From assembly GCA_016936665.1 (NCBI GenBank), contig JAFGXI010000013.1, forward strand, positions 1-64,000: 64,000 nt of DNA, read 5' to 3'. Each line of letters begins with the position of its first letter. Within the stretch, counting starts at the first letter, position 1. A program made the translations under genes and the position numbers. Shown in pieces: positions 23,195 through 33,700 of the stretch. The DNA is from Bacteroidales bacterium (GTDB lineage Bacteria > Bacteroidota > Bacteroidia > Bacteroidales > JAFGXI01). The notes under the pieces are model-generated. The model ran no database searches. It worked only from the letters and a program-made list of their open reading frames with translations, and was not told the origin of the DNA.

Positions 23195-24295
23195 TTAAAT
23201 GTTTTTAGTTATAGATTGTACAAATTTATAATGACCGAAGACCTCTTTAAGAATTACTCTGAAAATAGTGTACAAAGGAATCGCCAAAACCATACCAATA
23301 ATGCCTCCAATAGTTCCGGCCATTAATATCACTAAAAAAATCTCAAGCGGACTGGCATTAACAGAATTAGAGTAGATAATCGGTTGCAAGACAATATTAT
23401 CGATTAATTGAACAATGATAAAAACAGCAACTACACCCAACACAAGTAACCCTAGATTATCTGGAACTTCGTTGGTTAGCTCTGTTGCAATGGCGATAAT
23501 AGATCCGAAGGCCATACCGATAATCGGCCCAACATACGGAATAACGTTTAAAAAGCCAGCAACCAGACCTATCACAATGGCATGAGAGAAACCAATTCCA
23601 ACAATCATTAGACCTATTGTAACTAAGCTAATAACAGCAAAAACCTCCAACAGTAAACCTGAAAAATATCTACTTAGTAATTTTACTATTGTAAGTACCA
23701 CTTTTTTAACCTGTTCTTCTTTTTCGACTGCAAAAACAGACAATATGCCTCGCATCAATAATTTTTCATCTTTCATAAAGAAAAACGACAAAAATGAAAT
23801 GGCAAAAATGGCAATTACAATGTCGCCCACCGCTCCTATCAAATTCGAAAATACTGTTTTGATGTGTTCTAAACTGAGAACGGTGTTAATAGCATTCCAA
23901 AACGATTGTTTGATATCACTTGTTGATTGATTAACTCTGAGTTTGCCAAACCATGCTTCAACCTGAGCAATTGGTTCTTGGAAGGCTTGCTGAATTGCCG
24001 AAACATTTACCGAAGATAAAGTATTGGCTTCGTTGACAATTAAAGGGACAAACAATCTTAAAAAAGTGAAAAACAAAAGCCAAAAAACCAATAAGGTTAA
24101 AGCAGATCCTATTGCCGGGGAAACTTTAAAACGACCAATTTTCGCATTAGAAACCCATCGCGATGGCCTTCGGCCAATGAGCGAAATAATTGCCGCTACA
24201 ACCACATAAATCCAAATTGTAGTAAAATAATACAGTGATGCTCCTACTAGCAGAATAGCAATAATTAATGGTAATCGTCGTTGAATAAAATTCAT
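23195..24295 (-). CDS. AI-2E family transporter-like membrane protein
   Basis: This 366-residue protein has paired N-terminal helices (about 8-40), a helix near 60-90, an amphipathic middle section, and five closely spaced C-terminal helices (about 155-345) with Gly-rich motifs such as Pro-Tyr-Val-Gly-Pro-Ile-Ile-Gly and a final Gly-Gly-Ile-Ile-Gly-Met-Val-Leu-Ala-Ile-Pro. This is the AI-2E (TqsA/YdgG-like) family pattern, whose members export small molecules or act as ion antiporters; the substrate here is unknown. It starts 1 nt after the elbB stop, so it is in the same operon. Confidence 0.85.
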   Translation of the reverse strand: MNFIQRRLPLIIAILLVGASLYYFTTIWIYVVVAAIISLIGRRPSRWVSNAKIGRFKVSPAIGSALTLLVFWLLFFTFLRLFVPLIVNEANTLSSVNVSAIQQAFQEPIAQVEAWFGKLRVNQSTSDIKQSFWNAINTVLSLEHIKTVFSNLIGAVGDIVIAIFAISFLSFFFMKDEKLLMRGILSVFAVEKEEQVKKVVLTIVKLLSRYFSGLLLEVFAVISLVTIGLMIVGIGFSHAIVIGLVAGFLNVIPYVGPIIGMAFGSIIAIATELTNEVPDNLGLLVLGVVAVFIIVQLIDNIVLQPIIYSNSVNASPLEIFLVILMAGTIGGIIGMVLAIPLYTIFRVILKEVFGHYKFVQSITKNI

Positions 24296-24296
24296 A

Positions 24297-24950
24297 TTAA
24301 ATCATTTCGAAAACAGCTCCAACCACATTAACAGCACCATCGGCAATATCAATAATTGTAGCATCCAGCATGTAACAAGGTGTAGTAGCTAGTTTATATT
24401 TTTTATCGATAACAACTTCACCATGATTAGTTATTTCGTGGTGCCCTCCCATATCTTTAATCGCATTTGCGATGCCTTCGTCCTGTCCAATAGTCACCGT
24501 TGCGCCTTCTAAAACGTTGGCTAAAATAGCCGGTGAGATGCACAGTGCACCAATTGGTTTCTGCTGATCTACAAAGGCTTTTATCACATCCGAAACCGAT
24601 GATAATACTATTGATTCGCTGCCTTTAAATGCAAAATCGCTAAGATTTTTTGCAACACCAAAACCGCCCGGAATAATTAAAGCATCGAAATCGCTAGCAG
24701 CAAGTTGTGTAATATCTTTAATCTGTCCTCTAGCAATACGTGCCGATTCGACTAAAACATTTCTTGTTTCCTCCATTACCGCACCTGTGATATGGTTAAT
24801 AACATGGTGTTGATTTATATTTGGTGCAAAAATATCGTATGTTCCTCCTTGTTTTAAGATAGCATATAAAGTCATTGTGGCTTCGTGAATTTCTGAACCA
24901 TCATATACGCCACTACCGGCTAGAATAACTGCAACTTTTGGTGTTTTCAT
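24297..24950 (-). CDS. elbB: ElbB-type DJ-1/PfpI superfamily protein (glyoxalase-like)
   Basis: This 217-residue protein has an N-terminus Lys-Val-Ala-Val-Ile-Leu-Ala-Gly-Ser-Gly-Val-Tyr-Asp-Gly-Ser-Glu (5-20), followed by Ile-Pro-Gly-Gly-Phe-Gly-Val-Ala-Lys-Asn-Leu and the nucleophile elbow Ala-Leu-Cys-Ile-Ser-Pro (Cys near 137). This is the ElbB/GATase1-like family, full length. E. coli ElbB has weak glyoxalase activity and was earlier linked to isoprenoid synthesis; the cellular role is uncertain. Confidence 0.88.
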   Translation of the reverse strand: MKTPKVAVILAGSGVYDGSEIHEATMTLYAILKQGGTYDIFAPNINQHHVINHITGAVMEETRNVLVESARIARGQIKDITQLAASDFDALIIPGGFGVAKNLSDFAFKGSESIVLSSVSDVIKAFVDQQKPIGALCISPAILANVLEGATVTIGQDEGIANAIKDMGGHHEITNHGEVVIDKKYKLATTPCYMLDATIIDIADGAVNVVGAVFEMI

Positions 24951-25018
24951 TACAAGTATTATTTAAGTTAGAATGCTAAGTTAGTCATTCTAATTAAAAA
25001 AACTGATATTAAATGAGC

Positions 25019-25414
25019 TTACATTTTTTGCAAATGGTCGAGCAATTTTTCTAAGAAATCTGTAAGAGGTTGCTTTGCTACCATTTTTAGCATTGGGTTT
25101 AAATCAGCTTCGAAAACCAATTGAACTTCTGTTTGTTCATGATTTGAAGCGCTTAACAATACTAAGAAATTAAATTTGAAGGGAACCTTCTCATAATCTC
25201 TCATAGTAATTTTAGAATACGGTACTCGCTCAATAATTTCCATACCTAAACTGGCAATACCTGAAATGGTAAACCGGCAATGGTTTTCGTCCGATGACCA
25301 ATTCGTAACTCTTTCGGGCATTAAATGCTCGAAGTTGTTAAAATTACTCAGTAAATTATATAAATCCTCGCTTGACTTTCCAATGGTTCTTTTAGAGCTT
25401 TCTATTTTGGTCAT
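25019..25414 (-). CDS. SRPBCC-fold (polyketide cyclase-like) protein
   Basis: This 131-residue protein has the SRPBCC pattern: an N-terminal strand and helix with Ser-Glu-Asp-Leu-Tyr-Asn-Leu-Leu-Ser-Asn-Phe-Asn-Asn-Phe, alternating beta strands, and a long C-terminal helix with Leu-Thr-Asp-Phe-Leu-Glu-Lys-Leu. It begins 10 nt after the pyrE stop, so it is co-transcribed. The ligand is unknown. Such small proteins often follow pyrE in this phylum, from memory. Confidence 0.75.
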   Translation of the reverse strand: MTKIESSKRTIGKSSEDLYNLLSNFNNFEHLMPERVTNWSSDENHCRFTISGIASLGMEIIERVPYSKITMRDYEKVPFKFNFLVLLSASNHEQTEVQLVFEADLNPMLKMVAKQPLTDFLEKLLDHLQKM

Positions 25415-25424
25415 ATCAAATTTA

Positions 25425-26057
25425 TTAAATGGTCCACTCTGCGGGATTCTCTCTCCACTGTTTCAAGGTTTCCACACTCTCATTCTCGATATAATTAACC
25501 GACAATGCATAGTCGATTAGCGCATGATAATTACTCAAAGTCTCAACATTAACATTCGACTTATCGAAATTTTCTTTAGCTACAGAAAAGTCGTATGTAA
25601 AGATAGCAAGCATACCTAGAACATTAGCTCCTGCATCTCTTAAGCTCTGTACTGCCTTCAAACTACTGCCGCCGGTCGAAATTAAATCTTCTATAACAAC
25701 TACATTTTTTCCTTCTGGTAAGAATCCTTCGATTTGGTTTCCCATACCATGTTCTTTTGCCGACGAACGAACGTATACAAATGGTAATTTCATTTTTTCC
25801 GCAACCAATAAGCCATGAGCGATTGCACCTGTAGCGACACCGGCAATATATTCAACATGTGGGTATAATTGCTTAATTTTATCTACGAAAGCTTGTGCTA
25901 TAACAGCTCTAACTTCAGGATAAGAAAGGGTCAATCTATTATCGCAGTATATTGGACTTTTCCAACCACTGGCCCATGTAAATGGTTGTTTGGGTTGTAG
26001 CTTGATAGCTTGAATTTGAACTAACTTTTCTGCGATTAATTGCTCTGTATTGTTCAT
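25425..26057 (-). CDS. pyrE: Orotate phosphoribosyltransferase
   Basis: This 210-residue protein starts at the ATG at 26057. The PRPP-binding motif Val-Val-Val-Ile-Glu-Asp-Leu-Ile-Ser-Thr-Gly-Gly-Ser (119-131) and the upstream Gly-Val-Ala-Thr-Gly-Ala-Ile loop are both present, as is the catalytic loop Ser-Ala-Lys-Glu-His-Gly. It converts orotate and PRPP to OMP in pyrimidine synthesis. It is divergent from the NUDIX gene with only 28 bp between the two start codons. Confidence 0.95.
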   Translation of the reverse strand: MNNTEQLIAEKLVQIQAIKLQPKQPFTWASGWKSPIYCDNRLTLSYPEVRAVIAQAFVDKIKQLYPHVEYIAGVATGAIAHGLLVAEKMKLPFVYVRSSAKEHGMGNQIEGFLPEGKNVVVIEDLISTGGSSLKAVQSLRDAGANVLGMLAIFTYDFSVAKENFDKSNVNVETLSNYHALIDYALSVNYIENESVETLKQWRENPAEWTI

Positions 26058-26085
26058 CTTTGTTGAATTAATTAGCGACGTGCAA

Positions 26086-26697
26086 ATGTATAAAGTTTTT
26101 TTTAACCAACAGGTCATTTATATTGGTAAGCATTTAATTGATGATGTTCCAGAAATTAAGCTAATCGCCGACTGTAATGAAAGCAATATTTTATCTATCG
26201 TTAGTCATTTTATAGACTCTAATAAGCATTTTCAAATACTTACTAACGAGCCTGCTAAAATTATTGAGTTAATGAAAAAAGAGCTTCTGTTTATACAAGC
26301 ATCTGGAGGAATTGTTGAAAATGAACAAGGCGATATTCTTTTTATTCATAGACTAGGAAAATGGGATTTTCCGAAAGGTAAAATCGAAAAAGATGAGTCT
26401 TCAGAACGTGCCGCACAAAGAGAAATAGCTGAAGAATGCGGACTAAAGCATCATCAATTAATAAAACTAATAGACGTTAGTTTCCATGTGTACAAAATGA
26501 ATCGGAAAATTTATTTTAAAGAAACATGGTGGTATCATTTTAAAACGGATTCTTGTAAAGAAAACTTAATAGCACAAACCGAAGAAGACATAGACCAAGT
26601 GATTTGGGCAGATAACATTACTTTTGATACCTACTTAAAGAATACTTATCCCTTGATATTGAATCTTATAAACGTATATAAAAAAAGCCTCCAATAG
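26086..26697 (+). CDS. NUDIX hydrolase
   Basis: This 203-residue protein starts at the ATG at 26086; a longer frame to 26050 would run into pyrE. The Nudix box Gly-x5-Glu-x7-Arg-Glu-x-x-Glu-Glu-x-Gly is complete at 98-119 (Gly98, Glu104, Arg112-Glu113, Glu116-Glu117, Gly119). An N-terminal ~70-residue domain precedes it. It hydrolyses a nucleoside-diphosphate-linked substrate, identity unknown. Confidence 0.9.
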   Translation: MYKVFFNQQVIYIGKHLIDDVPEIKLIADCNESNILSIVSHFIDSNKHFQILTNEPAKIIELMKKELLFIQASGGIVENEQGDILFIHRLGKWDFPKGKIEKDESSERAAQREIAEECGLKHHQLIKLIDVSFHVYKMNRKIYFKETWWYHFKTDSCKENLIAQTEEDIDQVIWADNITFDTYLKNTYPLILNLINVYKKSLQ

Positions 26698-26714
26698 AGG
26701 AAGCTTTTTTTTAT
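26678..26714. terminator. Bidirectional terminator between NUDIX and sprF genes
   Basis: A hairpin, aagcctc...gaggaagctt with a small bulge, is flanked by an A-run and a T-run (26680-26712). It serves both converging genes. Confidence 0.75.
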
Positions 26715-26731
26715 ATATTTAGGCATAATAA

Positions 26732-27661
26732 CTATAATAAACTTGAACCTTTTTTAACTGTTTCTTTAAGGTTGATACCTAACATTATTTCGTGGGTTCC
26801 AGAAGTGTACTGATTCAAATTAGTGAAAGTATAATCGAAAGCATAACCTACAACTATATTTTTGAATTTAGCACCTAGCATAGCAATCATTGAGTTACCG
26901 GTATCGAATGGGACACCCGTTCTATAAGCAACACCAAACCAGTACAATTTGTTGTAGTAACCCTTCACTGCTAAATCGAAGTTCATGGGCGAAGACTCGG
27001 TAAGCTTTAACATTACAGATGGTTCTATGTCGAAAGTTTTCGACAAATTGAATTTATAGCCTCCCATCACGAAGTAGTGTCGTTTAAGTGTATTTTTACT
27101 AGCATCCAGACCTACGAAATCGACTTTAAATTCGATTAATTGATTGGCCGACACGCCAACAAAGAAATCATCGTTATGCCAATAAATACCAAAGTTAGCA
27201 TCGGGCACAAAAGCCGTTTGATTATTATAATCTACCGTTGGGTCATTTACATCGTTTATTTTTGTGTCTTGTGCGTTATAAGCATATTGAAAAGCCATAA
27301 ACGATAAACCCATCGATAGTTTTGAGTCGGCAATACCAACAGGTAAAATATAGGCAAAAGACCCTTGAATACCAATTTTTGAATCAGCACCAAATCTGTC
27401 GGCAAATACATAACCACCAACGCCAATTTTCTGATTAGCAATTAATAAATTACCACTCAATGCTTGAGTAGAAGGAGCATTCTCTATTCCAACCCATTGT
27501 TGGCGAGCCGTTAGTCTAATAGGGATATAATCTTCGCTTCCAGCTACGGCAGGATTTAATAAAAATCGATTATTCATGTATTGAGAATACATGGGTAATT
27601 GCTGGCTAAATCCTTGAAAAGCGATCCAAATAAGTCCTAATATTAATATTGTTTTTTTCAT
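26732..27661 (-). CDS. PorP/SprF family T9SS outer membrane protein
   Basis: This 309-residue protein starts at the ATG at 27661, with a signal peptide ending Gly-Phe-Ser-Gln. The start of the mature protein, Gln-Leu-Pro-Met-Tyr-Ser-Gln-Tyr-Met-Asn-Asn-Arg-Phe-Leu-Leu-Asn-Pro-Ala-Val, is the typical PorP/SprF opening, and the rest is a beta-barrel with alternating hydrophobic strands. SprF-type proteins are needed to export or attach a partner adhesin. It lies 40 bp downstream of the 2847-residue CHU_C protein gene and is probably its partner. Confidence 0.88.
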   Translation of the reverse strand: MKKTILILGLIWIAFQGFSQQLPMYSQYMNNRFLLNPAVAGSEDYIPIRLTARQQWVGIENAPSTQALSGNLLIANQKIGVGGYVFADRFGADSKIGIQGSFAYILPVGIADSKLSMGLSFMAFQYAYNAQDTKINDVNDPTVDYNNQTAFVPDANFGIYWHNDDFFVGVSANQLIEFKVDFVGLDASKNTLKRHYFVMGGYKFNLSKTFDIEPSVMLKLTESSPMNFDLAVKGYYNKLYWFGVAYRTGVPFDTGNSMIAMLGAKFKNIVVGYAFDYTFTNLNQYTSGTHEIMLGINLKETVKKGSSLL

Positions 27662-27675
27662 GATTTTATTTCTTA

Positions 27676-27694
27676 AAGCCCCTAAACGGGGCAT
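27676..27694 (-). promoter_or_regulatory. Hairpin between the 2847-aa gene and sprF-type gene
   Basis: Arms gcccc/ggggc with a taaac loop (27678-27692). The T-run on the minus strand is weak, so it may only partly terminate and thereby set the stoichiometry of the two gene products. Confidence 0.4.
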
Positions 27695-27701
27695 TATAAA
27701 T

Positions 27702-30700
27702 TTATTCTCTTGCTCTCATTATTGATAAAGTACCGGTATGAGCGCCTTCACCATCTTTTAAATCGAGGATATAAATGTAAGAGCCAATAGGCAATTCCTT
27801 ACCATCATAAGTTCCATCGAATTGATTAGCTTCGTCGCTGTATTCCGCACCAGATCCATCGAATGAGTAAACAACATTACCCCATCGGTTAAAAATTTGA
27901 ATACTTATACTTTCGTAAGATTCAATATCAGCAATTTTCCATGTATCGTTATATCCATCGGCATTTGGAGTGATAAGATTTGGAATGAAAAGTTCAATAT
28001 CGATTTCATAGAAGTTAGTGAATTCACATCCATAAAAGTCAGTTACTGTTACAAAATAGAATCCACTTATTAATTGTTCTGCAACTGATTCTGAAGAAAT
28101 ATTATTCAACATTTCATCAGTCCAATTATAATTGTACGCAGGAGTTCCGCCCGAAACTTCTAAAGCAATCCCGGCGTGCGTTCCTACATAATAAATTGAA
28201 TCAGAAACAACAATTTGTTCATAGCTTTCTAAAATTACAGTTGTATCAGCTATTAAACAATTATTAACGTCTTTTAATAATAAATGATATGTACCTGCCG
28301 TTAAGCTATCTAGCTCACTTCCATTTTCTGTCCATGTCCCGTTAGTCCATTTATAATCGTATGGCTGTGTACCACCTATACCACTTGCTATGATATGACC
28401 AACTTTGTAACCAAAACATTGTGGAGAATTATCTAAAGCAATGTATACATCTGGTTCTCCGGGTTGCGATACCGAAACTATATTACTAGCTTGCATACAA
28501 TTTAAACTATCGATAACCCTTAAAACATAATCACCATTGGCTATATTGTTTATATCTTCTGATATAGCAGTAAATGCTCCTGGTCCTGTCCATTGATATT
28601 GGAAAGGCGAAACTCCGCCATAAACAGTAGCATCAATAGCACCTTGAGGCATTTGGTAACATGGTAAATTAGTAACACTAAAATCGAAGGTAATTTCCGG
28701 ATTAGAGCTTATAACAGCTGGTTTGCTGGAATAACAACCGGCACCTTCTCTTGAATAAATAGTATAGTTGCCACTACTTAAGCCTGTAAAAATGTATGAA
28801 GAGTCTGGAGTTCCTATAATTGAATCTAGAGGCACACTATTTTGTGCAACGATGAAATCGTAAACAGGATATCCGTTTGTAATTGCAACAGTAATAGTAC
28901 CTGTTGATTGTCCATAACAATTTACATCCGAAACAGAAACTATAGATAAAATACCACCACCTAGGTTAGCAATTGTGTACTGAAGTGTATCTGTACAATT
29001 GTTTGCATCAGTAACAGTCATAGTGTATGTACCTTCATATAAGGAATCTGAAACATTTGTTATATCAGCATTATTCCATGTGTAAAAATATGGAGTTGTA
29101 CCTCCTGTCACATTTACACCGACCGAACCATTATCGTTTCCGCAACTAGCATCGATCACATAATCTTCAGTTACATTCAGTAATGCAGGTTGAGTAATAT
29201 CAACAGTATCTCCTTTGGTTATACAACCATAAATATTCTTAACAACCGTAATAAATCCTGTTCCGGCAGAAAGATTTTCAAATAAACTATCATTGACAAA
29301 AGAACTAGCATTATCTATTGAATAACTTAAAGGATCGGTTCCTACTGCATCTATTAAAATACTACCGGAAGCATTGCCGAAACAACTTAAATCAGTCACA
29401 ATTACATCATTAATTACAGGTTTTGGTAATACTGTTATGGTAACTGTATCGTTAGCATAATTTACACCTCCCTCTTCAACTTCTAAGTAGTATGTTGTTG
29501 TAACTAAAACGGTATCGAGTACTAGAATTGAAGTGTCAGGATATACTCCAGGAGGAACAGAAGTCCAATTGTAATGATAATCTGTAGTTCCCCCTCCAGA
29601 TGTTAAAGCTGTTATTCTATGAGATTCTCCATAACAAATAGAATCATTTGGAACTGCAAACACTTGAACACTAAGTGGTCCCCCGATAATATAAACAATC
29701 ATTGTATCTGCATCTGAACAACCTGTAGCAGGATCTGTTGCTTCTAAAATAAATTGATTGGATATATGCAAAGGAACTGTAACAGGATGTAATAATGATG
29801 GATTATCTAATGAATCGGCTGGTGCCCAGCTATAGCTTAATCCGGCAGGACTAGACTCATTAAGTGTTGTTGTTGAGCCATAAGGTACATTTTGATCATT
29901 TCCTGCAAATACGTTTGGTAACGGATTAACAACAACTTCAACTTGTACAGAATCTTTACAACCATTGGCATCTTCTCCAATAACTTGATAAGTTTGAGTA
30001 ATACTTGGCGAAAATGATATGCCATTATTAACACCATTGTTCCATGTGTAAGAAGAAGCCGTGCCCGCACCTGTAAGAATTACAGATTCGCCAATACAAA
30101 TTGCAGTGTCTGAATCACTAACGGTATATCCAACGGTAGGTAAGGCATAAACATTTACATTTACACTGTCCGTAGAAGCACAACCTGTTGTACTTATTGT
30201 TCCTGTTACAATGTACCAAGCTGATGTATCAGATGTAGCATTATAAATCGTTGGATTCTGATCTGTAGTATTATAACCATTAGAAGCAACCCAATTCCAA
30301 GTATCTGCTTCCGCACCTGTTTCGGTTAACTCAATATTTTCGTTAGCACAAATATTATTGGCAATAATACCGGCAGTAACTGTTGGATTCGGATTAACCA
30401 ATACATCCACTGTAGCCGTTGAGGAACAACCTGTTGCAGAAATCGTCCCTACAACAGTATAAGTACCTGTTGCTGAAATTGAAACAGAACTTATATTCGG
30501 ATTTTGATTGGTAGAAGTATAAAAGTTTGACCCTGTCCATTGCCAAGCATCGGCCTGAGCTCCTGTTTCGGATAAAATGAGTGTATTCTCCTCACAAATA
30601 GGTGTGTTAGCACCGGCAATAACCGATGGGACAGGATTAATTAACAACAACATATCATCACTTACAATACCACAAGGACCAGAAGGGTCATTTGAAGAAA

Positions 30701-33700
30701 TAGTTAAAGTTACGCTTCCTGCTGTTATATCATCTGCACTAGGAGTATAAACAGTCGTTAAAGCACCCGAATTTACGAAAGAACCATTTCCTGATGTTGT
30801 CCATGTCACAGAACTCGTTGAGCCAGATAATGAACCATGAACAGTGTATGTTTGTCCTGCACAAATAGTATCATTTGGCCCTGCTCCAACAACTGCTGCA
30901 ATATTTATTGTTAATAAAATACTATCAGAGACTGCTCCACAAGATGTTCCGGGATCGTCAGTAGTTGCCTTTAACGTAACAGTTGTTCCAACATCGGAAA
31001 GCCCAAATGTATAAATCGGATTTAACGCTGTTGCATCGTTAAAAGTACCTGTACCAGTTGTCGTCCAATTTACATTCGTTGCACTGCCCCCAATGGTAGC
31101 ACCGGAAAGTGTATAATCTAAATCTGATGAGCAAACAGTTGCATTTGAACCGGCATTAAACGTTGCTGCTTCATCGATTGTAATATTAAATGTTTGTATA
31201 TCAGATCCACATGTTCCTAAATCAACTTCATTTTGAATTGTATAAGTACCTGGTAAAGTAGAACTTAAATCAATCTCACCTGTTCCTGCATTTACAAAAG
31301 TAAGGTTACCAGTTGTATTGAAATCCGAATACGTTCCATTAGAACCTGTTGCATGGCTAGGAATAGGATTAGCTGCACTACTACAAATAGGTGTTGGATA
31401 TGAAAATTCAGCATCTGCTCCAGAAGAAATATTAATATTGAAAGTACTTGAATTTGGACACGTTCCGTTAGTCGTATACGTTACCGTATAAGGTCCTCCA
31501 ATTGCACTTGCATCGCAATCAATCACACCTGTAAAACCATCTATAACTAAGCCCGCAGGTGAAGATGTAAAGGTACCTCCTGCCAAACCTGTAATCGTAG
31601 GTGTTGGATCCGAAGCTGTATTACAATATGTTCCACTAGCATAATTGAATGTTGCTAAATCCATTGCATTGATGGTTAATACCATATCATCGGACTGGGC
31701 ATTACAATCGCTCGCTGGGTCGTTGGTTGTGTATGTCAAAGTAACATTGACAGGCGCCCCACCTACAGCAGGTATATCAGTTCCTGCCGGTGTATAAATA
31801 GCATTTGGCGTATTATTGTTAAAACTACCATCTCCACTTGACGACCATGTTGCTGAACTGGCTCCTCCTCCATACGAACCATTTAAAGTGTAAGTTTCGT
31901 TAGCACAAATAGCATCATCAGAACCGGCACTTACGGTAGGCATCGGAGAAACAATAACATTAATATTTGCTGTATTCGAGCAAGAAGTCGTTGTATTGGT
32001 TCCTGTTACTGAATAATTTGTTGTTCCTAAAGGAGGAATAAATGCAACGCCATTGCTTACTGAATTATTCCAAACATAGGAATTGGCGCCTCCCCCAGTT
32101 AAAGTTACAGCAGTTCCTTCACAAACCGTATTATCGCTAGCATTTGCAGTAACGGTAGGTAATGCATTTACAACTACTGAAACATTAGAACTGGCCGAAC
32201 AACCTGTAGCAGATATAGTTCCAACAACAGTATATGTACCCGACTCAGCAACCAGCGAATTGGTATGAGTTGGATTTTGAATATCTGCCGGATTATATGA
32301 ACTTGTACTTGACCATACCCATGCATCAGCACCAGAACCTGAAGCGGTTAAGTTTAATGTAGCACCAGCACAAATTGGAGAGTTACTACCGGCAGTTACA
32401 GTTGGTTTTGGGTTGATTGTAACATTAACTGTACTTTGTGCAGAACAACCTGTTGCAGTAATAGTTCCAACAACTGTATATACACCAGACTCAGAAGGTA
32501 ATGCGTTAGCATGAGTTGGGTTTTGAACGTCGGCTGGATTATATCCTCCAGTCCATACCCAAGCTGTAGCATTTCCTGTAGTTGTTAAATTCAAGGTAGC
32601 ACCTTGACATATAGGCGAATTACTACCTGCAGTAACTGTAGGTAGTGGATTAATTGTTAAAGTCATTGGATCTGTAACTATGCCACAAGCACCAGCTGGA
32701 TCATCAGAGGAAATAGTAAGTACTACTGAATGAGCGGAAATATCTGCCGCACTTGGAGTATATGTCGCCGTTAATGAGGTATTATCGTTAAAAGTACCTG
32801 TTCCACTGGTAGACCAAGAAATGTTAGATGTAGATCCGCCACTGGTTCCAGATAAAGTATAAGTTTGACCAGCACAAATCGCATGATCTGCTCCGGCGTA
32901 CACCTCTGCTGCATCTTGTATTGTTAGTACAATTTGGTCTGACACTGCTGGACAAACACCCGCAGGATCGTCTGTGGTTACCGTTAAAGTGATAGCTCCT
33001 AAATCTGTTGCTCCAAACACATAGTTAGTGTTAATATTGCTAGCACTGGCAAAAGAGCCATCACCAGAAGTTGTCCAAGTAATAGAGCCGGCAGAACCAC
33101 CTACACTTGCACCTGATAAGCCATAACTTAAAGCCGATTCACATAAAGTCTGATTAGCACCAGCCTCAATTGTAGCTGCTTCATCAATGTGAATTGTAAA
33201 TGAATGTGCATCTGATCCACATACTCCTAAATTAACTGTATTTGTTATAATGATATCTGTACCTGTTGGTGCATTCGCTAAATTAATAACTCCAGTGGCA
33301 ACATCTACGAAGAATAGATTATCTGCCACAGCGGAACTATTTGAAAACACACCTGCACCTGCTCCAGAAGGGAAAGTTGGAATAGGATTAGCTGCACTAC
33401 TACAAATTGGTGTTGTTGGGTAAGAGAAAGTTGCATCAGCACCAGATGTAATTGTTATGTCGAAAGTAGATGTACTTGAACAAGTTCCTGGAGTTGTATA
33501 TGTTACAGTGTAAGGGCCTCCTATAGTACTAGCCGAAACATCGATTAAACCGGAGGATGAATTAATACTTAAACCTGCTGGTGCAGAGAATGTTCCTCCG
33601 GAAACCCCAGTAATTGTAGGTGTAGGATCTGCCGCTGTTGTGCAATATGTTCCACTTCCGTAGGAGAAAGATGCATTTTCCATCGGATTGATTGTTAAAT

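Noticed and set aside
24297..24950. Annotation as a protease or amidotransferase
   Set aside because: The protein shares the class I glutamine amidotransferase fold, but its motifs match the ElbB group rather than PfpI proteases or amidotransferases.
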